From assembly GCF_000772085.1 (NCBI RefSeq), contig NZ_CP009755.1, positions 2,108,001 through 2,172,000 of the forward strand: a DNA stretch of 64,000 nucleotides, in the 5' to 3' direction. The notes beneath the pieces are model-generated. The model saw only the letters and a list, made by a program, of their open reading frames with translations. It made no database searches and had not been told where the DNA came from. Shown here piece by piece: positions 42,606 through 56,836 of this stretch. Made by a program: the position numbers and the translations under genes. How positions within the stretch are numbered: position 1 is the first letter of the stretch; each line of letters starts with the position of its first letter. This stretch comes from Curtobacterium sp. MR_MD2014. GTDB lineage: Bacteria > Actinomycetota > Actinomycetes > Actinomycetales > Microbacteriaceae.

Positions 42606-43946
42606 TCAGGAGGTCCGGCGGGCGGCAGCCGAGCGGGCGCGCACCGTGTGACGGGACCGCGCGTAGCGACCGACACCCCGCAGCACGGCGCGGAGCTCGA
42701 CGCCGCGCACCGCGGCGACCTCGCGGTCGAAGGCGCTGTCACCCGCTGCGGGGACGGTGTCGGAGCGCGCCGGCCCACCGGCGACGTCCGCCGCGGGGAC
42801 TGCCGCCCCGGCGAGCAGGTGCCGGACCGCGCCGGGCGCGCGGACCAGCGCCATCCCGAGCGTCCGTGGCCGGAGGGCGGTCTTCGTCAGCCACGCCCCG
42901 AGCCCGGTGCCGTACCCGACCGCCTGGGTGCGGAGTGCGGCGACGTCGGCGCGGTGCCGGTGCCAGACCAGGGCGGAGGGCTCGACCGCGAGGGCCGCGC
43001 CGGAGAGCACCACGCGGGCGAAGACGTCGATGTCCTCGCCGCCGCCCGTGGCGGTGCCGACGCCGAGCGCCTCGTCGAAGCCCCCGAGCGCGAGCACCGC
43101 GTCACGGCGCATCGCGAAGTTCGCCCCGGTGCCGTAGTCGCCCACCGAGAACGGGAAGAGCGGCCGGTCCGCCGGCGGGGCGGTGAGCCGGAACACCCGC
43201 GGGGTGAGGTTCCGCGACCAGGTCACCCGTTCGTCGAACCAGCGCTGGGCCGGCGTGCGGAGCTCGCCGCTCGCCACGAGCCCGCTGACGCACACGACGT
43301 CCTCCCCGCGGGCGAAGCCGGACGCGAGGGCACGGAGCCACCCGCGGTCGACCACCACGTCGTCGTCGGTGAACGCGACGACCTCGCCGCGGGCGGCGCG
43401 GACACCGGCGTTCCGGGCGCTGGACAGCCCGGGCGTCGGCTCGAGCACGTACCGGATGCGCGGGTCGGTGCCGGGCGCGGTGACGAGTCGACGGGTGGCG
43501 TCGTCGGACGGCGCGTTGTCGACCACGACGACCTCCAGGTCGGGGTGGTCGAGCGCGAGGACCGACCGCAGGGCGTCGGCGAGCTGGTCGGCGCGGTCGC
43601 GGGTGCAGAGCACGACGGTCGTGCTCGGGAGCCGCACCGGCACGGGCGGGTGCTCGGCCGGGGGCAGCGCGTCGACGGCCGCGCGGAGCTCGGAGGCGTC
43701 GACCGCCCCGTCGGTGACGGGCAGGTCGACGAAGCCCCGGGGCGACGTGCCCGCACGGACGAGGAGCCGCGCCGTCCGGTGGCCGGCGGCGTCCGCCAGC
43801 GGGATCGCGACGTCGCCGTCGGGGACCTCGTGCGCGTCGACGGCGCCGACCCAGACCGCACCCGGCCAGGTGGGCGGCTCGGGGCTCGCCATCGTGCGCT
43901 CGAGCACGAGGCGGGACGACGACGGTCGCGGCGGCGTGGAGGTCAT
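42606..43946 (-). CDS. Family 2 glycosyltransferase with N-terminal extra domain
   Basis: This 446-residue paralog of the gene at 36060 has a ~110-residue N-terminal region, then TTVVLCTRDRADQLADALRS, VVVVDNAPSDDATRRLV, EPTPGLSSARNAGVRAARGEVVAFTDDDVVVD and GGGEDIDVFARVV. The shared order and near-identical core with the other gene suggest related donors. C-terminal helices may bind the membrane. The ATG at 43946 is used; upstream extension is rejected as a shadow. It is divergent from the large membrane protein gene. Confidence 0.88.
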   Translation of the reverse strand: MTSTPPRPSSSRLVLERTMASPEPPTWPGAVWVGAVDAHEVPDGDVAIPLADAAGHRTARLLVRAGTSPRGFVDLPVTDGAVDASELRAAVDALPPAEHPPVPVRLPSTTVVLCTRDRADQLADALRSVLALDHPDLEVVVVDNAPSDDATRRLVTAPGTDPRIRYVLEPTPGLSSARNAGVRAARGEVVAFTDDDVVVDRGWLRALASGFARGEDVVCVSGLVASGELRTPAQRWFDERVTWSRNLTPRVFRLTAPPADRPLFPFSVGDYGTGANFAMRRDAVLALGGFDEALGVGTATGGGEDIDVFARVVLSGAALAVEPSALVWHRHRADVAALRTQAVGYGTGLGAWLTKTALRPRTLGMALVRAPGAVRHLLAGAAVPAADVAGGPARSDTVPAAGDSAFDREVAAVRGVELRAVLRGVGRYARSRHTVRARSAAARRTS

Positions 43947-44146
43947 GGGACCACCGTCGTCGGCCCCGGCGGTGGCGTCAACGCGGCCGCGGGGAGCCTG
44001 CGGTTCCCCCGCAGGAGCGGACGCGACCGTGCGTGATGCCGCAATGCCGCAGGGCACCCGCACAACACCGTCGGCACCCTCGTCGGTGGCGGTCGACGAT
44101 GGTCGACTTGCCTCGACAGCCGGCACCCGACCCGAAGGAACGCCCG

Positions 44147-44179
44147 ATGCCCCTCACCACCGCGGTGGTCACCCCGTGA
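44147..44179 (+). CDS. 10-codon leader ORF coupled to the following gene
   Basis: ATG at 44147 with AAGGAA 7 bases upstream, encoding MPLTTAVVTP and a TGA that overlaps the GTG of the next gene (GTGA). The ribosome binding site fits this mini-ORF and not the downstream GTG, which has no SD of its own. The large gene is therefore probably translated by reinitiation. The peptide itself has no recognisable function. Confidence 0.55.
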   Translation: MPLTTAVVTP

Positions 44180-46395
44180 CCGCGACGGCGCCCACGCGGG
44201 TGGAACTCCGCCGGGCGCACCGGGTGCACCGGTCCCCGCTGCCGGCGGTCGCTGCCGCGGTGCTGGCGTTCGCGGCGACGGCGGTGCTGCTCACCGGGAC
44301 GACCGGTCCGGTGCAGACCGCCGTGGTCCTGACGGCGCTCCTCGTCGTGCCCGGGACGGCCGTCGTCCGGCCCCTCCGCCTGACCGAGCCGGTGAGCCGG
44401 GCGGCGCTCGTCCTCGTCGCCGGTGCCGCGGTCGACACCGTCGTCGCCCTCGCCATGGTCTGGACCCAGCGCTGGGCCCCCGTCCCGGCGGCGGGCCTCG
44501 TCCTCGTCGTCAGCGGCTGGGCGGCGCTGGCGCACGGGGTCGTCACGGCCCGGTCGTCCGACCGGGCGTCGGTGCAGCACGCCGTCCGCTCCGCCTGGGC
44601 AGCACGCCGCGACGGTACGGTCGTCCGGCTCGCGGTCGGCGGCGGCGTGCTCGTCACGGGGGTCGCGCTCTGGGTCGTCGGCACGGCGCAGACCACCAGA
44701 GGGGCGCTCGGCGAGTGGGGCCTGCTCACCGCCGTCCCCCCGGTGTGGTGGGTCGGTGCCGGTGCGGTCCTCGCGGTGACCGTCGTCGCGCTGGTCGACC
44801 GTCGGTTCCCGGCCGCGCTCGGCACCGCCACCGCCGCCGTGCTCGTCGTGGTCGTGTACGGCACGGCGAACCTCGCGGCTGCCGAGCCCCGACCGCCCTG
44901 GGTCTTCAAGCACATCGCCGTCACCGCGTACATCCAGCAGCACGGCTCGGTCGACCCGGCGATCGACATCTACAACCGCTGGCCGGGCTTCTTCGCGGTG
45001 AGCGCCTTCCTCGGTTCCGTCACGGGGACCACGGACGCCGCCGCGCCGGTCCGCTTCGTGGAGGTCGCGTTCGCCCTGCTCGACGGTGCCCTCGTCCTCG
45101 GCATCGCCCGGGCGCTCGGGCTCCGGGGCCGCTGGGCGGTCACGGCCGCCGTGGTCTTCAGCGCCGCGAACTGGGTCGGTCAGGACTACTACTCACCGCA
45201 GGCGTTCGCCTTCGCGCTCTTCCTCGCCGTCGTGCTCGTCGTGCTCACCACGCTGCGCAGCACCCCGAACGCGCTCGGGCGCGGGATCGTCGGTGTCGTC
45301 TCCCGGCTGCTCCGGGCCCGCCGGGCACCGATCGTGCCGACCGGTGGGACCGTCGCGGCCGTCGACCCCGGTACCGCCGCCACCCGCACCGCGACCGTCA
45401 CCGCAGTGGTCCTGGTCGTGCTCCTCCAGGCGGTGATCACGGCGTCACACCAGCTCACGCCGTACGTGCTCGTCGCCGCGTTCGTCCCGCTCGTCGTGAT
45501 CGGGGTCGTCCGACCCTGGTGGACCGCGCTGCCCGTCGTCGCCGCACCGCTGCTGTACCTCCTGCCGAACCTCGACTACGTGCAGGAGAAGTTCGGCCTG
45601 ACCACCGGGTTCGACCCGGTGAGCAACGCCACGGCCGCCTCGACGTCCATCGCGATCCCGTCGCTCGCGACCACCCTGCAGAGCCGCGGGGTGCTCGCCC
45701 TCACCGCCCTGGTCGCGGTCGTCGCCCTGGTCGGCATCGTGCGGACGGTGCGTGCCGGTCACGGCCACCGGGCACTGCTCGTGCTCTGGCTCGCCGCGTG
45801 CCCGGTCGTGCTCGTCCTCGGGCAGAGCTACGGGGGTGAGGGCAGGTTCCGCGTCGTGCTCTTCTCGGCGCCCTTCCTGGCGATCGCCGCCGTCCACGCG
45901 CTGCACGGGCGTCGGCTCCGTCTCCTGCTCACCGGCGCACTGGTCGGCGTGACGACGCTGCTCTTCGTCGCGACGACGTTCCAGGCCGAGCAGGCGAACC
46001 GGACGCCGGCCGGCGAGGTCCTGGCGGCGCGGTGGCTGGACGGCCGCTTCACGGCGGACGACACCCTGACGACCGTCGGCGGCTTCCCTGCCGTCATCGG
46101 CGCCGGGTACCCCGCCTACCTGCAGCGCTGGGGCCAGGTGCAGTCGCTGGGCGACCTCACGCAGTGGTACCCGGACGGCATCACGCCGGCCGACCTCGAC
46201 GAGTCGCTCGCGGACCGGGCGCACGGCGGGGACGCGTGGCTGGTGTTCTCCGACGCCGAACGCGCGGACGTGGTCGCCCGCGGCACCGCGACGGGCGCGG
46301 AGGTCGACGCCCTCGAACGTTCGGCAGCGGATCGCGGGACGCTGCGCTACGACCGCGACGGTGTCCGGATCTACGAGGTCGCCCGTGCGGCGTGA
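44176..46395 (+). CDS. Large polytopic membrane protein of the polysaccharide locus
   Basis: This 739-residue protein has about 14 hydrophobic segments and a C-terminal soluble domain of about 130 residues. A region ANWVGQDYYSPQAFAFALFLAVVLV resembles motifs seen in actinobacterial GT-C/GT39-like membrane proteins, and IYNRWPGFFAVSAFLG lies in an earlier loop. It may be a polymerase or lipid-sugar-dependent glycosyltransferase acting on the outer face; this is inference. The GTG at 44176 is coupled to a leader ORF. Its stop overlaps the GH16 gene by 11 bases. Confidence 0.75.
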   Translation: MTATAPTRVELRRAHRVHRSPLPAVAAAVLAFAATAVLLTGTTGPVQTAVVLTALLVVPGTAVVRPLRLTEPVSRAALVLVAGAAVDTVVALAMVWTQRWAPVPAAGLVLVVSGWAALAHGVVTARSSDRASVQHAVRSAWAARRDGTVVRLAVGGGVLVTGVALWVVGTAQTTRGALGEWGLLTAVPPVWWVGAGAVLAVTVVALVDRRFPAALGTATAAVLVVVVYGTANLAAAEPRPPWVFKHIAVTAYIQQHGSVDPAIDIYNRWPGFFAVSAFLGSVTGTTDAAAPVRFVEVAFALLDGALVLGIARALGLRGRWAVTAAVVFSAANWVGQDYYSPQAFAFALFLAVVLVVLTTLRSTPNALGRGIVGVVSRLLRARRAPIVPTGGTVAAVDPGTAATRTATVTAVVLVVLLQAVITASHQLTPYVLVAAFVPLVVIGVVRPWWTALPVVAAPLLYLLPNLDYVQEKFGLTTGFDPVSNATAASTSIAIPSLATTLQSRGVLALTALVAVVALVGIVRTVRAGHGHRALLVLWLAACPVVLVLGQSYGGEGRFRVVLFSAPFLAIAAVHALHGRRLRLLLTGALVGVTTLLFVATTFQAEQANRTPAGEVLAARWLDGRFTADDTLTTVGGFPAVIGAGYPAYLQRWGQVQSLGDLTQWYPDGITPADLDESLADRAHGGDAWLVFSDAERADVVARGTATGAEVDALERSAADRGTLRYDRDGVRIYEVARAA

Positions 46396-47263
46396 GCCCG
46401 CGACGCCCGAACCGGGCCCCACACGGCGCGACGTGCTGCGCCGCGGTGCGGTCGTCGCGGGACTCGTCGGCGCCGCGGCGCTGACCGGCACCGTGGCCGT
46501 CGTCCTGCCGACGGCGATCCGCCGGGCCGACCGTGCCGTGCCCGCGGAGATGCCCTCGGGGACGGTCGAGTCGGGCGGGGTCCGCTGGGTCCCGTACCTC
46601 GCCGAGGACTTCGACCGCGACGCCGCCCACGGCGACCTGCTCGCGGTCTACCCGGCGATGGCCGAGTACCGCGGGTTCCGCGACACCTCGGGCAAGGGGA
46701 TCTACCACCCGGACGAGGTCGTCTCGGTCCACGACTCGACGCTCGACTTCCACCTGCGGACCGAGGACGGTCAGCCACTCGTCGCGGCCGTGCTGCCCGC
46801 GGGCTACCGGTCGTACACGCACCAGCGCGTCTCGATCCGCTACCGGGCCGGTGATGCCCCCGGCTACAAGTTCGTGATGCTCCTCTGGCCGCTGTCGGGC
46901 GACTGGAACGAGGGCGAGATCGACTGGCCGGAGGGCGACCTGGGCGGCGACGTCCGCCCGGTGTCGGCGGTGCCGGGCAGCTTCGACGCCGCGGACCGCA
47001 CCATGCGGTTCCTGCCGGAGGACGCTCCGACGGTGCCGGGCGGCCAGCAGGACTGGCACGTCGCCACCGTCGAGTGGACCGCCGACGTCGTGCGCTTCTG
47101 GTGGGACGGTGCACTGGTCGCCTCGACGACGGGCGCCGTGCCGAGGGTGCCGATGCGCGTCACCCTGCAGGCCGAGACCGCGATCGGCGACGCCCGCGTG
47201 CCGGCGGGGTCCGACGGGCACGTGCTCGTCGACTGGGTCGTGGCGTACCGCGCGGCCGACTGA
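46385..47263 (+). CDS. Tat-exported family 16 glycoside hydrolase
   Basis: This 292-residue protein has a twin-arginine signal (TRRDVLRRG followed by a hydrophobic stretch VVAGLVGAAALTGTVAVVL), so it is exported folded. The mature part is a GH16 beta-jelly roll with the catalytic motif GEIDWPEGD (ExDxxE). GH16 enzymes cut or transfer beta-1,3/1,4-glucans and galactans; in polysaccharide loci they often trim or release the polymer. The GTG at 46385 overlaps the previous gene, tying it to polymer assembly. Confidence 0.88.
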   Translation: MRREPATPEPGPTRRDVLRRGAVVAGLVGAAALTGTVAVVLPTAIRRADRAVPAEMPSGTVESGGVRWVPYLAEDFDRDAAHGDLLAVYPAMAEYRGFRDTSGKGIYHPDEVVSVHDSTLDFHLRTEDGQPLVAAVLPAGYRSYTHQRVSIRYRAGDAPGYKFVMLLWPLSGDWNEGEIDWPEGDLGGDVRPVSAVPGSFDAADRTMRFLPEDAPTVPGGQQDWHVATVEWTADVVRFWWDGALVASTTGAVPRVPMRVTLQAETAIGDARVPAGSDGHVLVDWVVAYRAAD

Positions 47264-47350
47264 CGCCGAGCGGGCTCCTGCCCGGACGCCGACCACGACG
47301 GACCGACCGTCGACACCTCCGGGACACCGGCGCTCCTCGGTGCCGGCGTC

Positions 47351-47424
47351 CGGTGTCGTTCCGGGCGTTCCGCGTCCGTTCGCGCGCCCGGTGTCGATTC
47401 GGGCGTTCCGTGTCGATCCGGGCG
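47351..47424. repeat. Short direct repeats, three units
   Basis: CGGTGTCGTTCCGGGCGTT (47351), CGGTGTCGATTCGGGCGTT (47389) and CCGTGTCGATCCGGGCG (47408) are near copies in the 190-base gap after the GH16 gene, just before a terminator. No function is evident. Confidence 0.65.
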
Positions 47425-47453
47425 TGTCTCCTCGTACGAGGCGCCCGGGAACG

Positions 47454-47487
47454 GGAAAAGCCCCCGGGATCTCCCGGGGGCTTTTCC
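47454..47487. terminator. Bidirectional terminator with T tract
   Basis: GGAAAAGCCCCCGGGA (47454-47469) pairs with TCCCGGGGGCTTTTCC (47472-47487), with a flanking CTTTTCC. It serves GH16 on the plus strand and tRNA-Gln on the minus strand. Confidence 0.9.
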
Positions 47488-47493
47488 TTCGAG

Positions 47494-47565
47494 CTGGGGT
47501 ACCTGGACTCGAACCAAGAACGACGGTACCAGAAACCGCTGTGTTGCCAATTACACCATACCCCA
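47494..47565 (-). tRNA. tRNA-Gln (CTG)
   Basis: The cloverleaf folds on the minus strand: acceptor TGGGGTA / TACCCCA with discriminator G, anticodon stem CGGTT with loop TTCTGGT (anticodon CTG), T-loop GGTTCGAGTCC. CCA is not encoded, unlike the tRNA-Glu copies. Confidence 0.95.
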
Positions 47566-47611
47566 AAAGGCCTGCTGGCCTTCCGTTCCCCGTTGTCCGG
47601 GGCACGATCAA

Positions 47612-48574
47612 CTACTGTACAGCATCCCGGAGGTCCTCGAGACCACCCACCAGGTCCCGGTGCACCGCGGCTGCCGTCGACGCCCCGTGACCGGCTGCCA
47701 CGACGAGCTGCTCGGGACCCGGCGGGGTGACGTCCCCGACGGCGTACAGCCCGGGCACCCGGGTCCGACCGACGCGGTCCACGCGGAGGAGCCCTTCGGC
47801 GTCCCGGTCCGCCGGCGCGTCGAGCCAGTCGAGGTCGGCGTGCCACTGGGGTCGCACGAACGCTCCGGTGTGCGGCCGCACGTCGCCGTCCGCCAGGCGG
47901 ACACCGGTGAGGCCGTCCCGACCGCCCTCGAGGTCGGCCACGGGCCGTTCGTCGACCGTCACGCCCGCCGCCGACAGTCGCGCACGGCCGGCATCGTCCA
48001 GCACCGCGGCACCGTTCGTGTAGACCACCAGGTCGTCGGTCCACGAACCGACGAGCAACGCGCGGTCCACCACGTCGGGCGTCTCGCACAGGAACGCGAG
48101 GGGTTGCCCTGCGTGCTCGTACCCGTCGCACTCGACGCAGCTGTGCACCGACGTGCCGTAGAGGGCTCGCAGGGACGGCAGTGCCGGGAACTCCTCCCGG
48201 AGCCCGGTCGCGACCACGACGGCCCTCACGCGGGCCCGCAGCTCGGCCCCGCGGGAGGAACCGTGCACCGACCAGCCGTCACCCTCGCGGGACACGTGGT
48301 CGACGACCGACTGCACGACGGTCGCCTCCGGGTAGGACTCGACCTCGACCCGGCCGAGCTTCCGGAGCTCGAGCGGCGAGATCCCGTCGCGCGTGACGAA
48401 GCCGTGCGAACGGAGTGTGGCAGCGTTGCGCGGTCGGTTCGCGTCGACGAGCAGCACCGTCCGCCGAGCGCGGACCAGGTTGAGCGCAGCGCTCAGCCCG
48501 GCCGGACCGGCACCGATGACCGCGACGTCGACGGACAGGACGTCGCCGTCCCGCGCACCCGGAGTCGTCACCAC
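47612..48574 (-). CDS. Thioredoxin-reductase-like NAD(P)/FAD oxidoreductase
   Basis: This 320-residue protein has the low-molecular-weight thioredoxin reductase layout: FAD motif VAVIGAGPAGLSAALNLVRA, redox pair in HSCVECDGYEH (CVEC in place of the usual CATC), and the C-terminal FAD site VPGLYAVGDVTPPGPEQLVVAAGHG. The NADPH region is degenerate: ALLVGSWTDDLVVYTNG lacks a clean GxGxxA. It may therefore reduce another partner or use another donor. A separate canonical trxB likely exists elsewhere. The start is a GTG at 48574, 7 bases after gltX. Confidence 0.85.
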   Translation of the reverse strand: MVTTPGARDGDVLSVDVAVIGAGPAGLSAALNLVRARRTVLLVDANRPRNAATLRSHGFVTRDGISPLELRKLGRVEVESYPEATVVQSVVDHVSREGDGWSVHGSSRGAELRARVRAVVVATGLREEFPALPSLRALYGTSVHSCVECDGYEHAGQPLAFLCETPDVVDRALLVGSWTDDLVVYTNGAAVLDDAGRARLSAAGVTVDERPVADLEGGRDGLTGVRLADGDVRPHTGAFVRPQWHADLDWLDAPADRDAEGLLRVDRVGRTRVPGLYAVGDVTPPGPEQLVVAAGHGASTAAAVHRDLVGGLEDLRDAVQ

Positions 48575-48581
48575 GACGGTG

Positions 48582-50069
48582 TCAGCGGTCCGCGAGTCGG
48601 CGGAGACGGGTGAGTGTGGACTCCTTGCCGAGGATCTCCATGGACTCGAACAGCGGCGGGCTGATCCGGCGCCCGGACACGGCGACGCGGAGCGGTCCGA
48701 ACGCCACGCGCGGCTTGAGGCCCATGCCGTCGATGAGGGACGACCGCAGGGCTGCTTCGATCGACCCGGTCGTCCAGTCCTCGACGCCCTCGAGCGCGGT
48801 GACCCCGGCGTGGAGCACGTCCCCGGCGTCGTCCTTCAGCGTGGCGCGGGCGTCGTCCTCGACCACGAGCTCGTCGTCGGTCGTGAACAGGAAGCCGAGC
48901 ATCGCCGGAGCCTCGCCGAGGAGCTGCATGCGCTCCTGGACCAGCGGGGCCGCCGCCGCCAGCACCCGCTCCTGCTCGGCGGTCGGCGGCACCGACACGA
49001 AGTCCGTCAGGTACGGCAGCAGGCGTCCGCGGAAGTCGTCGGCGTCGAGCAGACGGATGTGGTCACCGTTGATCGCCTCGGCCTTCTTGTGGTCGAAGCG
49101 GGCGGGGTTCGGGTTCACGTCGACGACGTCGAACGCGGCGACCATCTCGTCCGACGAGAAGACGTCGCGGTCCGGGCCGATCGACCAGCCGAGCAGCGCG
49201 AGGTAGTTGAGGAGCCCCTCCGGCACCATGCCGGCGGAACGGTGGTGGAACAGGTTCGACTCGGGGTCGCGCTTCGAGAGCTTCTTGTTGCCCTCCCCCA
49301 TGACGTACGGCAGGTGACCGAAACGCGGGACGACGTCGGTGATGCCGACCTCGACGAGCGCCTCGTACAGCGCGATCTGCCGCGGGGTCGACGACAGCAG
49401 GTCCTCACCGCGCAGCACGTGGGTGATCCCCATCAGGGCATCGTCGACCGGGTTCGTGAACGTGTACAGCGGCTTGCCGTTGGGGCGGACCACCACGAAG
49501 TCCGGGAAGGTGCCCTGCTTGAAGGTGATCTCGCCGCGCACCAGGTCGTCGAAGCTGAGGTCGCGGTCGGGCACACGGAGCCGCAGCGCCGGCTGCCGCC
49601 CCTCGTCGCGGAACGCCTGGCGCTCGGCCTCGGTCAGGTCGCGCTCGTGGTTGTCGTACCCCTGCTTCGGGTCGCGACCGGCGGCCGTGTTCCGGGCCTC
49701 CATCTCCTCCGGTGTCACGTACGACTCGTAGACGTGGCCGGACGCACGCAGCTTCGCGATGACGTCCTCGTACACGTCCGAGCGCTCGGACTGGCGGTAC
49801 GGACCGTGCGGACCGCCCACCTCGACGCCCTCGTCCCAGTCGAGCCGGAGCCACCGGAGCGCGTCGAGGATCTGCTCGTAGGACTCCTCGCTGTCCCGAG
49901 CGGCGTCGGTGTCCTCGATGCGGAACACGAGCTTGCCGCCGGTGTGGCGCGCGTAGGCCCAGTTGAACAGGGCCGTCCGGATGAGCCCCACGTGCGGGGT
50001 CCCGGTCGGGCTCGGGCAGAAACGGACTCGGACGTCGGAGCCGGTGGCAGTGGTGAACGGTGCAGTCAT
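48582..50069 (-). CDS. gltX: Glutamyl-tRNA synthetase
   Basis: This class I synthetase charges tRNA-Glu. The 495-residue protein has the HIGH-type motif [26 protein letters not shown] and the KMSKS-type KLSKRDPES. Actinobacteria generally lack GlnRS and mischarge tRNA-Gln with GltX followed by GatCAB amidation, so this enzyme is probably non-discriminating and would act on the tRNA-Gln beside it; that is inference. The ATG at 50069 is preferred over the GTG at 50075; a -10-like TAGGAT lies 9 bases upstream. Confidence 0.97.
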   Translation of the reverse strand: MTAPFTTATGSDVRVRFCPSPTGTPHVGLIRTALFNWAYARHTGGKLVFRIEDTDAARDSEESYEQILDALRWLRLDWDEGVEVGGPHGPYRQSERSDVYEDVIAKLRASGHVYESYVTPEEMEARNTAAGRDPKQGYDNHERDLTEAERQAFRDEGRQPALRLRVPDRDLSFDDLVRGEITFKQGTFPDFVVVRPNGKPLYTFTNPVDDALMGITHVLRGEDLLSSTPRQIALYEALVEVGITDVVPRFGHLPYVMGEGNKKLSKRDPESNLFHHRSAGMVPEGLLNYLALLGWSIGPDRDVFSSDEMVAAFDVVDVNPNPARFDHKKAEAINGDHIRLLDADDFRGRLLPYLTDFVSVPPTAEQERVLAAAAPLVQERMQLLGEAPAMLGFLFTTDDELVVEDDARATLKDDAGDVLHAGVTALEGVEDWTTGSIEAALRSSLIDGMGLKPRVAFGPLRVAVSGRRISPPLFESMEILGKESTLTRLRRLADR

Positions 50070-50141
50070 GACCACACGATCCTACCGGCGCGCCACGCTA
50101 CCCGACCTGCGGTGGCGGTGTGCGGGTCGGCCCGTTAACGC

Positions 50142-50177
50142 AGGAAACCCCTGACCGATAACGGTCAGGGGTTTCCT
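50142..50177. terminator. rrn operon terminator
   Basis: Perfect 15-base arms AGGAAACCCCTGACC and GGTCAGGGGTTTCCT with loop GATAAC, 18 bases beyond the 3' end of 5S rRNA. Confidence 0.92.
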
Positions 50178-50195
50178 GGTGTTGCTGAAGTTGAG

Positions 50196-50312
50196 CCCGG
50201 CGGCGTCCTACTCTCCCACAAGGTCCCCCTTGCAGTACCATCGGCGCTGAGAGGCTTAGCTTCCGGGTTCGGAATGTGACCGGGCGTTTCCCTCTCGCTA
50301 TGACCACCGGAA
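50196..50312 (-). rRNA. rrf: 5S ribosomal RNA
   Basis: On the minus strand it begins TTCCGGTGGTCATAGCGAG and contains CACCCGGT-like CGCCCGGTCACATTCCGAAC and the closing GGACGCCGCCGG. About 117 bases; ends estimated within a few bases. Confidence 0.93.
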
Positions 50313-50457
50313 CACTGTCGACCCAGATCCTGGATCAAACCATTGTTCCTTCAGAGCATTGCTGAAGTATTCAGTTTGATTCCCGATCGTCTGTCGGGAA
50401 CCACAAAGTGGACGCGAGCCCGCCACCCACAAGGGGTGACGGTAAAAGTTGTGTTGT

Positions 50458-55573
<5,116 letters not shown>

Positions 55574-55991
55574 AAAAATTACAGATCCGACACCCGAAAG
55601 CGCCGAACCGAGTTGATTCTGACTGTTGACTGTCTACTGACAATCTTCAATCCAAAAGGAATTGTCTCCGACGACCACAACCAAAGCTGCAATCGCACGG
55701 GGTCAAAATAATTGGCATTGACAATGTGCACGCTGTTGAGTTCTCAAGGACCAGACGCACCCCCCGCTCAGCACCACCACAGTGGAACCTCATCAGAGGG
55801 GCTGGAAGTTCGTTGCCGGGGAAGAACCGCGGCGGACAAGATCTCCAGGTGAACCCGGTGACCGTCTCGGCCGTTCCGTTCTCCGCCTCAGCGGCAACGA
55901 GTGATTACTCTACGCACGGCCCGACCACACCACCAACACCACCAACATCCCGGGCGTGTCGCACGGTCGGCACCTCGTGGCCCCGGTACGG
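55574..55991 (-). promoter_or_regulatory. rrn leader and promoter region
   Basis: Upstream of 16S, minus-strand TTGGTG (55931-55936) and TAGAGT (55907-55912) are spaced 18 bases and make a plausible main promoter. A boxA-like CTTGAGAACTC lies at 55739-55749 between promoter and 16S. The region is visibly AT-richer than its surroundings near 55574-55735, as expected for an rRNA leader. No protein gene is supported. Confidence 0.6.
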
Positions 55992-56027
55992 CGAACGGCC
56001 CGCTCCCCTGTGGGAACGGGCCGTTCG
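55992..56027 (-). terminator. Terminator after the FAH-family gene
   Basis: CGAACGGCCCG(C)TCCC pairs with GGGAACGGGCCGTTCG with one mismatch, 14 bases past the stop at 56042. It insulates the amino acid operon from the rrn promoter. Confidence 0.85.
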
Positions 56028-56041
56028 GGTGTCGCGAGCAC

Positions 56042-56812
56042 TCAGTGGCGAGCGATGACCGGGTTCTTCAGCGAGCCGATCCCCTCGATGAGGACCTCCA
56101 CCACCTCGCCGTCGCGGATGGCCCCGACCCCGGCCGGGGTACCGGTGAGGATGACGTCGCCGGGCAGGAGGGTCCAGATCGACGACACGAACTCGACCAG
56201 GGACGGGATGTCGTGCACCATCTCGCTGGTCGACGCCGCCTGGCGCAGCTCGCCGTCCACGCGGGTCTCGAGTCGGATGTCCGACGGGTCGATCTCGGTC
56301 TCGATGACCGGACCGAGCGGACAGAAGGTGTCGAAGCCCTTGGCTCGCGTCCACTGTCCGTCGCGGGCCTGCAGGTCGCGCGCAGTCACGTCGTTCGCGA
56401 TCGTGTACCCGAGCACGACGCTCGCGAAGTCCTCGCGCCGGACGTTCTTGGCGAGCGAGCCGATCACGATGGCGAGCTCGCCCTCGTGGTCGACACGGCC
56501 GACCTCGGCCGGCAGACGGATGGGGTCGTCCGGACCGATGACCGCGGTGTTCGGCTTGAGGAAGACCACGGGGTCGTCCCCCGACCGCTCGTCCATCTCC
56601 GACGCGTGCTCGGCGTAGTTCAGGCCGACGCCGATCACCTTCGACCGAGGGATCACCGGTGCGAGGAGCTTGGCGTCGGCGAGCGGCACCCGCTCCCCCG
56701 TCGTCTCGAACCCCTGGTACATCGGGTCCCCCGCAAGGACGACCAGGTCACGCTCGTCGAGGATGCCGTACCGCGGGTCTTCACCCGTGCTGCTGAACCG
56801 TGCGATCTTCAC
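56042..56812 (-). CDS. Fumarylacetoacetate hydrolase family protein
   Basis: This 256-residue member of the FAH superfamily has VGLNYAEHASEM, the metal-binding HEGELAIVIG (ExE), NDVTARDLQ, KGFDTFCPLGP and LTGTPAGVG. Such proteins hydrolyse or decarboxylate 2-oxo acids, for example oxaloacetate or acylpyruvates. Here it ends a run with ilvE and leuB, so a housekeeping role on an oxo acid is likely, but the substrate is not known. ATG at 56812, 24 bases after ilvE. Confidence 0.9.
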   Translation of the reverse strand: MKIARFSSTGEDPRYGILDERDLVVLAGDPMYQGFETTGERVPLADAKLLAPVIPRSKVIGVGLNYAEHASEMDERSGDDPVVFLKPNTAVIGPDDPIRLPAEVGRVDHEGELAIVIGSLAKNVRREDFASVVLGYTIANDVTARDLQARDGQWTRAKGFDTFCPLGPVIETEIDPSDIRLETRVDGELRQAASTSEMVHDIPSLVEFVSSIWTLLPGDVILTGTPAGVGAIRDGEVVEVLIEGIGSLKNPVIARH

Positions 56813-56836
56813 TGTTCGACCCTACCGATCCGCGGC

